NCBI RefSeq assembly: GCF_030733425.1
Contig: NZ_JASHIZ010000025.1
Location: forward strand, 1-64,000
DNA: 64,000 bases
Source of the DNA: Roseovarius sp. MMSF_3350
GTDB lineage: Bacteria; Pseudomonadota; Alphaproteobacteria; Rhodobacterales; Rhodobacteraceae
Reading direction: 5' to 3'
A program made the position numbers and the translations under genes. Below the pieces are notes generated by a model. It was not told the origin of the DNA. It worked only from the letters and a program-made list of their open reading frames with translations, and searched no databases. Shown here piece after piece: positions 35,681 to 46,922 of this stretch (positions within the stretch are counted from its first letter, which is position 1; every line of letters begins with the position of its first letter).

Positions 35681-37624
35681 TCATGCCCGGTCGCTGTCTT
35701 CGCCGTGGCGACGGTCCAGCCGCGAGCGCAGTTGTTCCTGCTGCGTCTTGATGCGGCCCCGGTCCTTGGACGGATACGCCTCGAGCGGGGGGTCCTCACC
35801 GTAGAGGGCCTGCAGGGTGATGTCGCGGGCAATCGGCGCCGCCGTGGCAGAGCCGCCGCCGCCGTGCTCGACGATGACCGCCACGGCGATCTTCGGCGTC
35901 TCGTAAGGCGCGAAATTGACGTAGAGCGCATGGTCGCGGCGCTCCCACGGCAGGTCCTCGTTGCGAAACACGCCGCGGGCGCGTTCGGCGGCGGTGATGT
36001 TGCGAACCTGGCTTGTGCCGGTCTTGCCGGCCATGCGGAACGCGTCTTCGATGATGCGGCTGCCATAGGCCGTGCCGCGCCGGTTGTTGGATACGGCGTA
36101 CATAGCGCTGCGGATTTCGCGCAGGATGTTCTCGTTCAGGCCGAGGGACTCGCTGGGTTTGGGCGGTTCCTCGACGCCGTCGACCGAGCGGACGAGACGC
36201 GGCGAAACAGAGCGGCCCGTGGCCAGCCGCGCCGTCATGACGGCCAGTTGCAGGGGCGAGCTGAGCACGTAACCCTGGCCGATTGCAGCGTTGGCCGTGT
36301 CGCCGATCCGCCAGTCCTCGCCGCGAGACGTCGCCTTCCACAGCTTGTTCGGGATCAGGCCTTCGGCCACGGAGGTCATCGGCAGGTCGTGTTCCACGCC
36401 GAGGCCCAGTTTGCGAGCCATCTCGGCCATCTTGTCGATGCCGACACGAAGGGCGAGGTCATAATAGTAGACGTCGCAACTTTCGCGCAGCGAGCGGTGC
36501 AGATCGACATTGCCGTGACCCGCGCGCTTCCAGCAGTGGAAGCGACGGTTCGAGACCTTGAGGAAGCCCGGACAGTAAACTGTCTCGTTCGGATCGACCT
36601 GTCCGTCCTCGAGCGCGGCCAGCGCCGTGATCATCTTGAAGGTCGAGCCGGGCGGATACACGCCCTGCACCGTCTTGTTGGGCAGCGGTCGGTACTTGTT
36701 GTCGAGTAGCGCGGAATAATCGGCTTGCGAAATCCCGCGCACGAAGAGGTTGGGGTCGTAGCCCGGCGTCGAGGAACAGGCCAGCAGGTCGCCGGTCTCG
36801 CAATCCATGACCACGGCGGCGGCGCTTTCGCCTTCCAGCCGGGCGGTGACATAGGATTGCAGCGCGTTATCCAGTGTCAGCTGAATGTCCGCGCCTGCCT
36901 CGCCTTCGACCCGGTCCAGTTCGCGCATGACGCGGCCCGCGGCATTGACCTCGACCCGCTTGGTGCCGGCCTTGCCGCGCAGCGTGTCCTCGCGCCGGCG
37001 TTCCAGGCCGATCTTGCCGATCTGGAAGCGCGGGATCAGAAGCAGCGCGTCGGGCGCATCGATGCGTTCCAGGTCGCGGTCGCTGACCGGGCCGACATAT
37101 CCCACGACATGCGCGTAATCCTCGCCCATCGGATAGTGCCGCGACAGGCCCACCTCGGGGGTGACGCCGGGCAGGGCGGGGGCGTTGACGGCGACTCGGC
37201 TGATATCCTCCCAGCTGACGCGATCGGCCACGGTCACCGGCGTGTCACCGCGCAACTTGGCCAGATCTTCGCGGGCCTTTTCAAGTTCCTCGGGGTTCAG
37301 CCGCACGAGCTTGGACAGTCGGGCAATCAGGTCCTCGAGGTCGCCGGCCTGTTCGCGGATGATGTTGATCCGGTAGGAAGGGATGTTCTCGGCAATCACA
37401 CGCCCCTCGCGGTCGAAGATACGGCCACGGGACGGCGGGATCAGGTGGATGTTGATGCGGTTCTCGTCGGCCAGAAGACGGAACTGGTCGGCCTGGTCGA
37501 CTTGCAGGTAGCGCATGCGCAGACCCAGAAGGCCCACGAATCCCGCCATGCCGCCCCCCAGTAGAAGGCCGCGCCGGGTGATCTTGCGCTGGCTTTCGGT
37601 ATTGTCGCGGGTGGGGCGCTTCAT
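35681..37624 (-). CDS. mrdA: Penicillin-binding protein 2
   Basis: Transpeptidase for cell elongation, 647 residues. A single N-terminal membrane helix follows a basic start (RRGLLLGGGMAGFVGLLGL). The catalytic Ser is in PPGSTFKM, the second motif in SCD, and the KTG box in AGKTGTSQV. The extreme C terminus is charged and disordered. Its ATG overlaps the mreD stop (ATGA). Confidence 0.95.
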   Translation of the reverse strand: MKRPTRDNTESQRKITRRGLLLGGGMAGFVGLLGLRMRYLQVDQADQFRLLADENRINIHLIPPSRGRIFDREGRVIAENIPSYRINIIREQAGDLEDLIARLSKLVRLNPEELEKAREDLAKLRGDTPVTVADRVSWEDISRVAVNAPALPGVTPEVGLSRHYPMGEDYAHVVGYVGPVSDRDLERIDAPDALLLIPRFQIGKIGLERRREDTLRGKAGTKRVEVNAAGRVMRELDRVEGEAGADIQLTLDNALQSYVTARLEGESAAAVVMDCETGDLLACSSTPGYDPNLFVRGISQADYSALLDNKYRPLPNKTVQGVYPPGSTFKMITALAALEDGQVDPNETVYCPGFLKVSNRRFHCWKRAGHGNVDLHRSLRESCDVYYYDLALRVGIDKMAEMARKLGLGVEHDLPMTSVAEGLIPNKLWKATSRGEDWRIGDTANAAIGQGYVLSSPLQLAVMTARLATGRSVSPRLVRSVDGVEEPPKPSESLGLNENILREIRSAMYAVSNNRRGTAYGSRIIEDAFRMAGKTGTSQVRNITAAERARGVFRNEDLPWERRDHALYVNFAPYETPKIAVAVIVEHGGGGSATAAPIARDITLQALYGEDPPLEAYPSKDRGRIKTQQEQLRSRLDRRHGEDSDRA

Positions 37625-38160
37625 GTCCGGCCTCCGAGTGCGTCGATATCGCCGGGCGCCAGTTTACGCACCCCGAAGAGAGATTGCGAGACCAGCACGA
37701 CCAGCGGATAACAAATCATCGTCATCAGAAGCTGGATGAAACTGAGGCCGAGCGGCGCCTGATCGACCAGCAGCACGGCAAGAATGGTGCGGTAGGCCAG
37801 CGTCATGACCACCAGCGTGGTTGCGACCGAGACCCATTCCACTGCAAAGGTGAGGTCACGCAGCCCGATATGCCGGGCCCGCAGCGCCTCGGCCGCGATC
37901 AGCACCAGCGCGGCCCAGAGACCGGGCGGGCGGTGGAACATCAGGTCGCCCAACAGGATCACCCCGGCCACTAGAAGAGGCGGGACATATTCAGGTCGCC
38001 GCAGGATCCACGCAAACGTCAGCGCAACGATCAGGTCCGGCCCGGCCCAGCCGCGCGGCAGGGTTTGAAGCGGCAGCAGGCTGAAGAACATCACGAAAAG
38101 CGCGAGCCCCAGATAAAGCAGGCGCATCGTCCACATTTGCAGCGCGGCGTTGTCACCCAT
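37621..38160 (-). CDS. mreD: Rod-shape-determining membrane protein MreD
   Basis: 179 residues from ATG 38160, the first in-frame ATG after the mreC overlap. Five hydrophobic helices, basic loops (LRRPEYVPP), and position between mreC and mrdA identify it. It scaffolds MreC and the PBP2/RodA machinery in the membrane. Confidence 0.88.
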   Translation of the reverse strand: MGDNAALQMWTMRLLYLGLALFVMFFSLLPLQTLPRGWAGPDLIVALTFAWILRRPEYVPPLLVAGVILLGDLMFHRPPGLWAALVLIAAEALRARHIGLRDLTFAVEWVSVATTLVVMTLAYRTILAVLLVDQAPLGLSFIQLLMTMICYPLVVLVSQSLFGVRKLAPGDIDALGGRT

Positions 38161-39094
38161 CGGTGGCCTCGCTGGTCTGTGCTTCGGCGGGCAGTTGCGG
38201 TTCCGGATCGGGATCAGCACCCTGCACGACCGGCACGGACGGCTGAATGAGACTGCCTGGGTCCAGTACGCGCTCATGCCCGTAATTGCGCAGCACGCGC
38301 AGGAATTCCAGCCGCTCATAGTCGGCGGCCAGCCGGACGCGCATCCGTCCACCCGGGTCTTCGGCCATCTGCCCCACCAGCAGGCCGGCCGGAAAGACCT
38401 CGCCATCGCCCGAGGTCAGGACGCGATCGCCCGGGCGCACCTTGTCGGCATCCTCGATGAAGTCGATCGGCGGCGAGGCGGTGTTGTCGCCGATCAGCAG
38501 TGCCTGCTGGCCCGAAGGCTGGATCGTGACGGGTATGCGGCTGGAGGTGTCGGTCAGCAGGATCACACGTGCGGTATTGTCGCCAACGCCCGAAATGCGG
38601 CCCACAAGCCCCAGCCCGTCCATCGTGGCCCAGCCGTCGACGATACCGTCACGAGCGCCAACATTGATCAGCACGGACTGGCGGAAAGGCGAGCCGCTGT
38701 CGGCCAGCACGACGCCGGTGACAAAGGTCAGTCGGGGGTCGAGTTGCACGTTATTGAGGTCGAGTAGACGTGCGTTTTCCTGTTCGAGTTGCAGCGCGGC
38801 CTCTTTCCACGCCTTCATCTGCTGCAATTCGCGGCGCAATTCCTGGTTTTGCTGGTAGATGCGCTGATAGCTCTGGAAATCGCGCAGAATGTTGACCGCG
38901 CCAGTGACCGGTGCCATCGCCCAGTCGAAGCTGGGCACAACCCGGTCGATCACCTGGGCGCGAAACCGTTCCACGCGCGGGCTGTCAATGCGCCACAGCA
39001 GGAACAGACCGATTAGGCACACCACCAGAAGCCCCAGAAGCAGACGCTTCAGAGGTCCGGTGTAGTCACTGCTTTGTCCTCTGTCTCGGGCCAA
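38153..39094 (-). CDS. mreC: Rod-shape-determining protein MreC
   Basis: 313 residues: N-terminal transmembrane helix (about 16-37), a periplasmic coiled coil (about 75-115; NQELRRELQQMKAWKEAAL), then the beta-rich MreC core with SGVGDNTARVILLTDTSS. The proline- and acid-rich tail after about residue 285 is typical of alphaproteobacteria. Activates PBP2. Confidence 0.93.
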   Translation of the reverse strand: MARDRGQSSDYTGPLKRLLLGLLVVCLIGLFLLWRIDSPRVERFRAQVIDRVVPSFDWAMAPVTGAVNILRDFQSYQRIYQQNQELRRELQQMKAWKEAALQLEQENARLLDLNNVQLDPRLTFVTGVVLADSGSPFRQSVLINVGARDGIVDGWATMDGLGLVGRISGVGDNTARVILLTDTSSRIPVTIQPSGQQALLIGDNTASPPIDFIEDADKVRPGDRVLTSGDGEVFPAGLLVGQMAEDPGGRMRVRLAADYERLEFLRVLRNYGHERVLDPGSLIQPSVPVVQGADPDPEPQLPAEAQTSEATDG

Positions 39095-39179
39095 TGGCGT
39101 CCCCGGATTGCAAATGGCCTTGGCGGTGTTGCCACACCACAGATATCACCGTGCGCCATAACCTCAAAGAGCGGGCGCC

Positions 39180-40320
<1,141 letters not shown>

Positions 40321-40494
40321 GGGTGGTTTCGGGACTGCTGAGCATCAAATTGCCGGGGGTGATCGCCATGCGCCAACCTAACGTGGCACCGGATATGCAG
40401 AAAACCACGATGCATTGAAGAGGCGCGCGCCACAAGAGAACCTGTTTTGGTGCTGAATGGAGCAGGACCGGGATGATCACCTCGTCGGTGATCA

Positions 40495-40569
40495 TGGTGC
40501 TGCTGGGGAGGATTGAACTCCCGACCTCACCCTTACCAAGGGTGCGCTCTACCACTGAGCTACAGCAGC
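40495..40569 (-). tRNA. tRNA-Thr (GGT anticodon)
   Basis: 75 bases including an encoded CCA. Acceptor arms GCTGCTG and CAGCAGC pair fully, with A as discriminator. The anticodon arm CACCC-TTGGTAA-GGGTG gives anticodon GGT, reading ACC. The T loop GTTCAATCC is standard. No integrase or partial duplicate is seen beside it. Confidence 0.96.
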
Positions 40570-40658
40570 GCCGGTTCGTGGCGGGGTGATTAGACCGTTC
40601 CGTGCATTCGTGCAAGCGTAATCTGGACGCTTTTTGGCGACTGCTGTAGACAGGCGGC

Positions 40659-40829
40659 ATGAGCACGAACCCCCCGCCCAAATCAGGCGCCAAACCCAAG
40701 CAGAGCCGCGAGGATCGGCTGAAGGCGGCGTTGAAGGCGAACCTGGCGCGCCGCAAGGCCCAGGCACGCGACAAGGCAGCGGGACAGGAGGGGCAAGAGG
40801 CAGGCCAAGGCAAGAAAAAAGGCGGATAG
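40659..40829 (+). CDS. Small lysine-rich hypothetical protein upstream of murA
   Basis: 56 residues, 21% Lys, with no hydrophobic segment; begins [14 protein letters not shown] and ends GQGKKKGG. It sits six bases before murA on the same strand, and its reading frame is distinct from murA's. GGCGG precedes its ATG weakly. Short basic ORFs in this spot are seen in related genomes as I recall, which favours it being real. Confidence 0.6.
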   Translation: MSTNPPPKSGAKPKQSREDRLKAALKANLARRKAQARDKAAGQEGQEAGQGKKKGG

Positions 40830-40834
40830 GGCGC

Positions 40835-42103
40835 ATGGACTCGATACTCGTGACGGGCAATGGCCCGCTTGAAGGGCAAATCCCGATTGCCGGGGCCAAG
40901 AACGCGTGCCTGACGCTGATGCCGGCCACGCTTCTGAGCGAGGAGCCCCTGACACTGACCAACGCGCCGCGCCTGTCGGACATCAAGACGATGACCGCGC
41001 TGCTGCAATCGCTAGGCGCCGAAGTGACGACGCTGCAGGATGGCCAAGTCCTGGCGATGTCGAGCCATGACCTCGACAGTCACGTGGCCGACTACGACAT
41101 CGTGCGCAAGATGCGAGCCTCGATATTGGTGCTGGGCCCGATGCTGGCGCGGGACGGTCATGCGGTGGTATCGCTACCGGGCGGATGCGCCATCGGGGCG
41201 CGGCCGGTGGACCTGCACCTCAAGGCACTGGAGGCGATGGGCGCGGAGCTTGAGCTGAAGGAAGGCTATGTGCATGCCAAGGCGCCCGGGGGCCTGAAGG
41301 GCGGCACGGTGGACTTTGCGTTGGTGTCGGTTGGGGCGACGGAAAATGCCCTGATGGCGGCCACGCTGGCGAAGGGTACCACGGTCCTGAAAAACGCGGC
41401 GCGCGAGCCCGAGATCGTCGATCTGGCGCAATGCCTGCGCAAGATGGGCGCGCAGATCGAGGGCGAAGGCACGAGCGAGATCACGATCCAGGGGGTCGAG
41501 CGGCTGAATGGCGCAACCCATCCGGTCGTGACGGACCGGATCGAGTTGGGCACGTTCATGCTGGCCCCCGCGATCTGCGGCGGCGAGGTGGAGTGCCTCG
41601 GCGGGCGGATCGACCTTGTCGAGGCGTTTTGCGAGAGGCTCGACGCCGCCGGTGTTTCCGTCGAAGAGACCGATGCCGGCCTGAAGGTCACCCGGAAGAA
41701 TGGCCGCGTACGCGCCGTCGACGTGGTGACCGAGCCATTTCCGGGCTTTCCGACCGACTTGCAGGCGCAGATGATGGCGCTGATGTGCACAGCCGAGGGC
41801 ACCAGCGTTCTGGAAGAGAAGATTTTCGAGAACCGTTTCATGCACGCCCCGGAACTGATGCGGATGGGCGCGCGGATCGACGTTCATGGCGGCACCGCAA
41901 CCGTGACCGGCGTCGAACGGCTCAAGGGCGCGCCGGTCATGGCGACCGATCTGCGGGCAAGCGTCTCGCTGATCCTGGCGGGCCTGGCCGCCGAAGGCGA
42001 GACGCTGGTCAACCGCGTCTATCACCTTGACCGCGGCTATGAGCGGGTCGAGGAAAAGCTGGGCAATGTCGGCGCAAAAATAGAACGGGTGCAGGGCGAA
42101 TGA
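40835..42103 (+). CDS. murA: UDP-N-acetylglucosamine 1-carboxyvinyltransferase
   Basis: First committed step of peptidoglycan synthesis, adding enolpyruvate to UDP-GlcNAc. 422 residues from ATG 40835 ([15 protein letters not shown]). The catalytic Cys is in [13 protein letters not shown], as in fosfomycin-sensitive enzymes; [13 protein letters not shown] and [10 protein letters not shown] follow. The stop overlaps the DUF2948 start. Confidence 0.96.
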   Translation: MDSILVTGNGPLEGQIPIAGAKNACLTLMPATLLSEEPLTLTNAPRLSDIKTMTALLQSLGAEVTTLQDGQVLAMSSHDLDSHVADYDIVRKMRASILVLGPMLARDGHAVVSLPGGCAIGARPVDLHLKALEAMGAELELKEGYVHAKAPGGLKGGTVDFALVSVGATENALMAATLAKGTTVLKNAAREPEIVDLAQCLRKMGAQIEGEGTSEITIQGVERLNGATHPVVTDRIELGTFMLAPAICGGEVECLGGRIDLVEAFCERLDAAGVSVEETDAGLKVTRKNGRVRAVDVVTEPFPGFPTDLQAQMMALMCTAEGTSVLEEKIFENRFMHAPELMRMGARIDVHGGTATVTGVERLKGAPVMATDLRASVSLILAGLAAEGETLVNRVYHLDRGYERVEEKLGNVGAKIERVQGE

Positions 42104-42576
42104 CCGAAGACGCGCGTTTCGAAGATGGGCGTGAGGCGCCGCTAAACCTAGGCGCCTTCGATGCCGAGGATCTCGACGTGGTGTCGAGCCTGGTACAGGA
42201 CGCTGTCTTTACCTTGCAGGATATGGCCTGGCGCCCCCGCGAGCGCCGACTGGCGCTGCTGATCAACCGGTTCCGCTGGGAGGACGGCGCGCGGGCGCGG
42301 CACGGAGCCGAGCGGGTGCGCTCGCTTCTGGTGATCGACAATGTCGAGGGCGTCTCCAGCCAAGGGTTGGATCGCAGTGATCCCGATGTGATCCTGTCGA
42401 TGCTTTCGGTCGGGTTCGAGCCCGATGCCGCCGAGGACGTGGCAGGCTATGTGACGCTGACTCTGGCAGGTGACGGCGCCTTGCGGGCCCGGATCGAGGC
42501 GCTGGAAGTCACGCTGCGCGATGTCACGCGCCCCTATCGCGCACCGTCCGGCAAGGCGCCGGACCACGACGCATGA
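42100..42576 (+). CDS. DUF2948 family protein
   Basis: 158 residues with the family's [19 protein letters not shown] and RFRWEDG segments. The placement between murA and hisD is conserved in many alphaproteobacteria. Function is unknown. It overlaps murA by four bases, so expression is coupled. Confidence 0.85.
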   Translation: MTEDARFEDGREAPLNLGAFDAEDLDVVSSLVQDAVFTLQDMAWRPRERRLALLINRFRWEDGARARHGAERVRSLLVIDNVEGVSSQGLDRSDPDVILSMLSVGFEPDAAEDVAGYVTLTLAGDGALRARIEALEVTLRDVTRPYRAPSGKAPDHDA

Positions 42577-42607
42577 GGCTGCGCGTCCAGAGGCGGGGCC
42601 GGCAGGC

Positions 42608-43375
42608 ATGAATATCGCGCGCTTCGTCATCATCGCCGTTCCGCTGGGTGTTGTTCTGATTTATTTCGTCATGCAGTCGCTCACCATCGGCGAGGCCGCG
42701 CACCGGGATCTGGTGGATGACGGCAATCTGATGGAGGAGATCCGAAAACGCTCGTTCCCCGGCCTTTACGACGCCATTGAAGCCGGCTTTCCCGAAGACT
42801 ATGCCGAGCATGTCGAGGAGATCGAGGAGATCGCGCTGGATACCGATTTGGCTCGGCACGACCTCGGCCCCGAACTGATGGCCGAAAGTGATGCCTTCGT
42901 GGCCGAATTGCGGGCCGATAACGCCATGCATGTCCGCAATGCGGGGCGCGACCCCCTGATGGAGATCCAGCGGGCGCAGCTGGCGCTTCTCAAGGGCCTG
43001 ACCGATGCGCCGGATCTGTGTATTCGCGTCGCCAAGGGCGGGTTGGGCAGGCTGGACCGTGTCGAGCTGAGCCGGATAGAACCGGACCTGCATGGCCGCT
43101 GGCTGACCGCGCAGTTCGCGGCGATGGCGGCGGGACGGGACACGCCGGAGAGTTTTGAAAAACCGTCTGAAGCGGACTGGCGGATCTTCCTGCAGGGCTG
43201 GCGCGAGGCGGAAGGCGAGACGACGCCCGCGATGCAGGCCTATCTTTGGTCGGACGAGGAGGATCCCGGCCTTTACTGCGAGGGCGCCATCGGGTTTGCT
43301 CGGCGGCTGATCGCGGATGCCACGCCATCGGGCCTGCGTATCCTAGCCGACTATACGGCGAGCCTTGTGCGGTAA
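42608..43375 (+). CDS. Membrane-anchored hypothetical protein
   Basis: 255 residues from ATG 42608. One N-terminal helix (FVIIAVPLGVVLIYFVMQSL) anchors a helical, acidic periplasmic domain of 230 residues with two cysteines (LCIRVAKGG and LYCEGAIG). I do not recognise the domain. It interrupts the usual DUF2948-hisD adjacency. Confidence 0.78.
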   Translation: MNIARFVIIAVPLGVVLIYFVMQSLTIGEAAHRDLVDDGNLMEEIRKRSFPGLYDAIEAGFPEDYAEHVEEIEEIALDTDLARHDLGPELMAESDAFVAELRADNAMHVRNAGRDPLMEIQRAQLALLKGLTDAPDLCIRVAKGGLGRLDRVELSRIEPDLHGRWLTAQFAAMAAGRDTPESFEKPSEADWRIFLQGWREAEGETTPAMQAYLWSDEEDPGLYCEGAIGFARRLIADATPSGLRILADYTASLVR

Positions 43376-43456
43376 CACCGAATTGGCGTTGGTGGCGCAG
43401 GGGCTTGAGGCGCGGCAGGCGTCGGTCTAAGTCTGCGCGGCGACAGGAGGATGCCC

Positions 43457-44761
43457 ATGCCGGTGCGACTGACCACCAAGGACGAAGATTTCGAGGCGCG
43501 GTTCACCGCGCTGCTGAACGCCAAACGTGAAGACAGCCCCGATGTGGACGAAACCGTGGCGCGCATCATCGCAGATGTGCGGGCGCGGGGCGACGCGGCG
43601 CTGATCGAACTGACCGCAAAGTTCGACAGGCAGGAACTGACGCCGGACCGGTTGCGGTTTTCGCCACAGGAAATCGCGGCACTGGTGGCGGATGTCCCAC
43701 GGGACGAGATGGCGGCGTTGGAACTGGCGGCCGCGCGCATCCGGGCTTATCACGAACGGCAACTGCCAGAGGATGCCTCTTGGCAGGACGAATGCGGCGC
43801 AACACTGGGCTGGCGCTGGTCGGCGGTCAGCGCGGTGGGCCTTTACGTCCCCGGCGGGCTTGCGTCCTATCCGTCTTCGGTGCTCATGAACGCGATCCCG
43901 GCCAAGGTGGCAGGGGTAAAGCGGCTGGCGATCGTGGTGCCGACGCCGGATGGTGTGGCAATTCCCGCCGTCCTGGCCGCAGCACAGATCGCCGGGGTGG
44001 ACGAGATCTACCGCGTGGGCGGGGCGCAGGCAATCGCGGCGCTGGCCTATGGCACCGAAACCATCGCGCCGGTCGACAAGATCGCCGGACCGGGCAACGC
44101 CTATGTCGCGGCGGCCAAGCGGCGGGTTTTCGGCAGGGTGGGTATCGACATGATCGCCGGGCCGTCGGAGATATTGGTGATCGCCGACCGCGACAACGAG
44201 CCGGACTGGATCGCGCTGGACATGTTGAGCCAGGCGGAGCACGACGAGAGCGCGCAGGCCCTGTTGATCTCCGATGATGTCGCGTTTGCTGATGCGGTGG
44301 AGGCGGCGATAGCGTCGCGGCTGGAAACACTGGAACGTCGGGCGATTGCCGGGGCAAGCTGGCGCGATTTCGGCGCGGTGATCGTGGTCGAAGACATGGA
44401 CGAGGCCGCGACGCTGGCCAACCGGATCGCGCCGGAACACCTCGAGTTATGCGTGGCCGAGGCCGAAAGTTTGGCCGACAAGATCACGCATGCGGGCGCG
44501 ATGTTCCTTGGCGCCTGGACTCCGGAAGCGATCGGCGACTACGTCGGCGGACCGAATCACGTTCTACCCACGGCACGCTCCGCACGTTTTTCCAGTGGGC
44601 TCAACGTGCTGGATTTCATGAAAAAAACCACCATGGCGCGAATGACGCCCGGAGCATTGAAGGCAATCGGACCGGCGGCGGAGACGCTCGCGCAATCCGA
44701 GAGCCTCGAGGCGCACGGGTTGAGCGTACGGGCACGGCTGGACAAGCTGAACGAAGGCTAG
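43457..44761 (+). CDS. hisD: Histidinol dehydrogenase
   Basis: Final two steps of histidine synthesis with zinc and NAD. 434 residues. The start is ATG 43457, six bases after AGGAGG; the ATG at 43451 abuts the site too closely. Metal and catalytic residues are in SQAEHDESAQ, APEHLEL and EAHGLSV, with GPNHVLPTARSARFSSGL. The HpsN paralogue at 14620 differs in these specificity segments. Confidence 0.96.
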   Translation: MPVRLTTKDEDFEARFTALLNAKREDSPDVDETVARIIADVRARGDAALIELTAKFDRQELTPDRLRFSPQEIAALVADVPRDEMAALELAAARIRAYHERQLPEDASWQDECGATLGWRWSAVSAVGLYVPGGLASYPSSVLMNAIPAKVAGVKRLAIVVPTPDGVAIPAVLAAAQIAGVDEIYRVGGAQAIAALAYGTETIAPVDKIAGPGNAYVAAAKRRVFGRVGIDMIAGPSEILVIADRDNEPDWIALDMLSQAEHDESAQALLISDDVAFADAVEAAIASRLETLERRAIAGASWRDFGAVIVVEDMDEAATLANRIAPEHLELCVAEAESLADKITHAGAMFLGAWTPEAIGDYVGGPNHVLPTARSARFSSGLNVLDFMKKTTMARMTPGALKAIGPAAETLAQSESLEAHGLSVRARLDKLNEG

Positions 44762-44885
44762 CCGGCTGGCTGATCGGGCCTTGCGGGTCACATCGTCGCA
44801 AAAACGCCATGACAGGACGTTCGGCTGCATTGCTCGTTCCCGGGGGGTGGGGTAGGCAGGATCGAGACTGCCGAAGAGAAGACCC

Positions 44886-45365
44886 ATGAGCCGTATCTGT
44901 CATATAGAGTTGGATGATGCCAACCTGCCGCCGCCCACGCCCGAGATCGAGCAGGAGCGGAAAGTGGCGATGTTCGATCTGATCGAGGAGAACTCGTTCA
45001 GCCTGCCCATCCGCGACGACCGGGTCGCGCCAGATGGGCCTTACCGCGTTGGGTTGTCGATCCGCGAGAAGCGGCTGGTGTTCGACATTCGCACCGAGGA
45101 TGATGCGCCCGCAGCGGAATTTCACCTTTCTTTGTCGCCCTTTAGACAGGTGGTCAAGGATTACTGGGCGATCTGCGAAAGCTATTTCGACGCAGTGAAG
45201 AACATGCCGCCGAGCCAGATCGAAACCATCGACATGGCCCGCCGGGGCATTCACAACGAGGGCGCCCGGGTGCTTGAGGAGCGGCTGGAGGGCAAGGCGA
45301 AGGTGGACAACGATACCGCGCGGCGCCTGTTCACGCTGATCTGCGTGCTGCATTTCGGGAGCTGA
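44886..45365 (+). CDS. UPF0262 family protein
   Basis: 159 residues of the UPF0262 family (MSRICHIELDD opening, LSLSPFRQVVKDYWAICESY, GRRGIHNEGA-like ARRGIHNEGARVL). Function is unknown. It follows hisD and precedes the phosphatase, the order typical of Rhodobacterales. Confidence 0.88.
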   Translation: MSRICHIELDDANLPPPTPEIEQERKVAMFDLIEENSFSLPIRDDRVAPDGPYRVGLSIREKRLVFDIRTEDDAPAAEFHLSLSPFRQVVKDYWAICESYFDAVKNMPPSQIETIDMARRGIHNEGARVLEERLEGKAKVDNDTARRLFTLICVLHFGS

Positions 45366-45370
45366 CGCGA

Positions 45371-45832
45371 ATGGTCGAGGAGCTTCCTCAGTCCGTTCTG
45401 TTTTGCTGCGATCACAATGCGGTTCGGTCTCCGATGGCCGAGGGGATCATGAAAAAGTTCTATGGCGCAGACACTTACGTCCAATCGGCGGGCGTGATGG
45501 GGGACATGGACATCGACGGGTTCTCGATCGCCGTCTGCGACGAGATCGGCGTAGAGCTGGCACGCCACCGCACGCGCAGCTTCGACGAGATGGAGCAATG
45601 GGGAGATGATCTGTCCTCGTTTGACCTTGTGGTCGCGCTCAGCCCGGCGAGCCAGCGCAAAGCCCTTGATCTGACACGGGTTTTCCATCTCGACGTCGTT
45701 TATTGGCCGATCATGGACCCGACCGGGCTGGGGGAGACGCGGGAGGCGAAGCTGAACGCCTATCGCCAGACGCGCGACCAGATCGTGGAGCATCTGAAGA
45801 AAAGGTGGGGAAACCCCAAGGATTTGACATGA
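45371..45832 (+). CDS. Low-molecular-weight protein-tyrosine-phosphatase-like protein
   Basis: 153 residues. The P-loop CX5R is Cys13-DHNAVR19-S. The later acidic DPTGLGETREAK supplies the general acid. It could be a phosphotyrosine phosphatase or an arsenate-reductase relative; arsenate genes are not nearby. It is five bases after UPF0262 and overlaps the next gene. Confidence 0.88.
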   Translation: MVEELPQSVLFCCDHNAVRSPMAEGIMKKFYGADTYVQSAGVMGDMDIDGFSIAVCDEIGVELARHRTRSFDEMEQWGDDLSSFDLVVALSPASQRKALDLTRVFHLDVVYWPIMDPTGLGETREAKLNAYRQTRDQIVEHLKKRWGNPKDLT

Positions 45833-46230
45833 CTGCAAAAAATGTAATCGACGCGTATTTCCAAGCGTTCAACAAAGGCGACGTGGACGGCATGCTGGAG
45901 TGCCTGAGCGAGGACGTGGCGCACCACGTGAATGAAGGGCAGGTGCGGACGGGCAAGGCGGCGTTTGCGGCGTTCTGCGAGCACATGAGCCGCTGCTACA
46001 AGGAACACCTTGATAACATGGTGATTTTCGAGGCCGAAGACGGCACGCGAGGCGCGGCGGAGTTTGTGGTTAACGGGACTTACCTGGCGACAGACGAAGG
46101 GCTTCCGGAGGCAAAGGGACAAACCTACAAGCTGCCGGCGGGGTCGTTTTTCTCGTTGGAAAACAACAAGATCACGCGGGTCGTGACCTATTACAACCTT
46201 GCGGATTGGACGCGGCAGGTCAGCGCCTGA
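45829..46230 (+). CDS. NTF2/SnoaL-like protein
   Basis: 133 residues from ATG 45829, overlapping the phosphatase stop. NTF2-like cone fold with YFQAFNKGDVDGMLECLSED at the start. Members are isomerases, hydrolases or binding proteins; its substrate is unknown. GNAT gene follows with a TGATG overlap. Confidence 0.85.
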   Translation: MTAKNVIDAYFQAFNKGDVDGMLECLSEDVAHHVNEGQVRTGKAAFAAFCEHMSRCYKEHLDNMVIFEAEDGTRGAAEFVVNGTYLATDEGLPEAKGQTYKLPAGSFFSLENNKITRVVTYYNLADWTRQVSA

Positions 46231-46817
46231 TGCGGGTGGAGCGGCTGACGGGCGAGGGGCTTGCGGCGGCGCTGGACGAGGTGGCGCAGCTGCGGATCAC
46301 GGTTTTTCGTGATTTTCCATACCTTTACGATGGCAATGCCGCCTACGAGCGGGCCTATCTGGAGCCTTATCGGCAGAGCGAGGACGCGATAATGGTGGCG
46401 GCGTTCGACGGGGACCGGCTGGTGGGGGCCTCGACGGGGACGCCGATGGAGGACCACGCCGAGGATTTCGGGGCGGCGTTTTCAGGTCAAGATATTGCAA
46501 TGACAGATATATTTTATTGTGCCGAGAGCGTTTTGCTGCCCGAGTACCGCGGCCGCGGGCTGGGGCATGCATTCTTCGATGCGCGGGAAGCCCATGCAAG
46601 GGCGCTGGGCCGCGACTACGTCGCCTTTTGCGGCGTGATGCGCCCGAAAAATCATCCTTTGAGACCAGAGGGTTATCGGCCGCTGGACGGGTTCTGGCGC
46701 AAGCGGGGATATGCCCCGGTCGAGGGGGCCGTTGCGACCTATCGCTGGAAGGATATCGACCAGCCGCATGAGACCGATCACCCGCTGCAATTCTGGATGC
46801 GGCGACTCGAAGGTTAA
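46230..46817 (+). CDS. GNAT-family N-acetyltransferase
   Basis: 195 residues from ATG 46230. The acetyl-CoA motif is LLPEYRGRGLGHAFFDARE (about residue 110). Coupled to the NTF2-like gene. Acceptor is not known. Ends 105 bases from the convergent racemase-like gene. Confidence 0.87.
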   Translation: MRVERLTGEGLAAALDEVAQLRITVFRDFPYLYDGNAAYERAYLEPYRQSEDAIMVAAFDGDRLVGASTGTPMEDHAEDFGAAFSGQDIAMTDIFYCAESVLLPEYRGRGLGHAFFDAREAHARALGRDYVAFCGVMRPKNHPLRPEGYRPLDGFWRKRGYAPVEGAVATYRWKDIDQPHETDHPLQFWMRRLEG

Positions 46818-46922
46818 TAGCGCCGATCGCCCGGGAAAACGGAACGTCGGTATCGTGTCGGTATTTCAGCGGTACGCCGACGGTGCGATTTTCGCGACTG
46901 ACCGTGGTTAACCGGGCGTGCG

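Noticed and set aside
40495..40569. tRNA-Thr as an integration site
   Set aside because: No integrase, no partial tRNA duplicate and no island-like genes are nearby.
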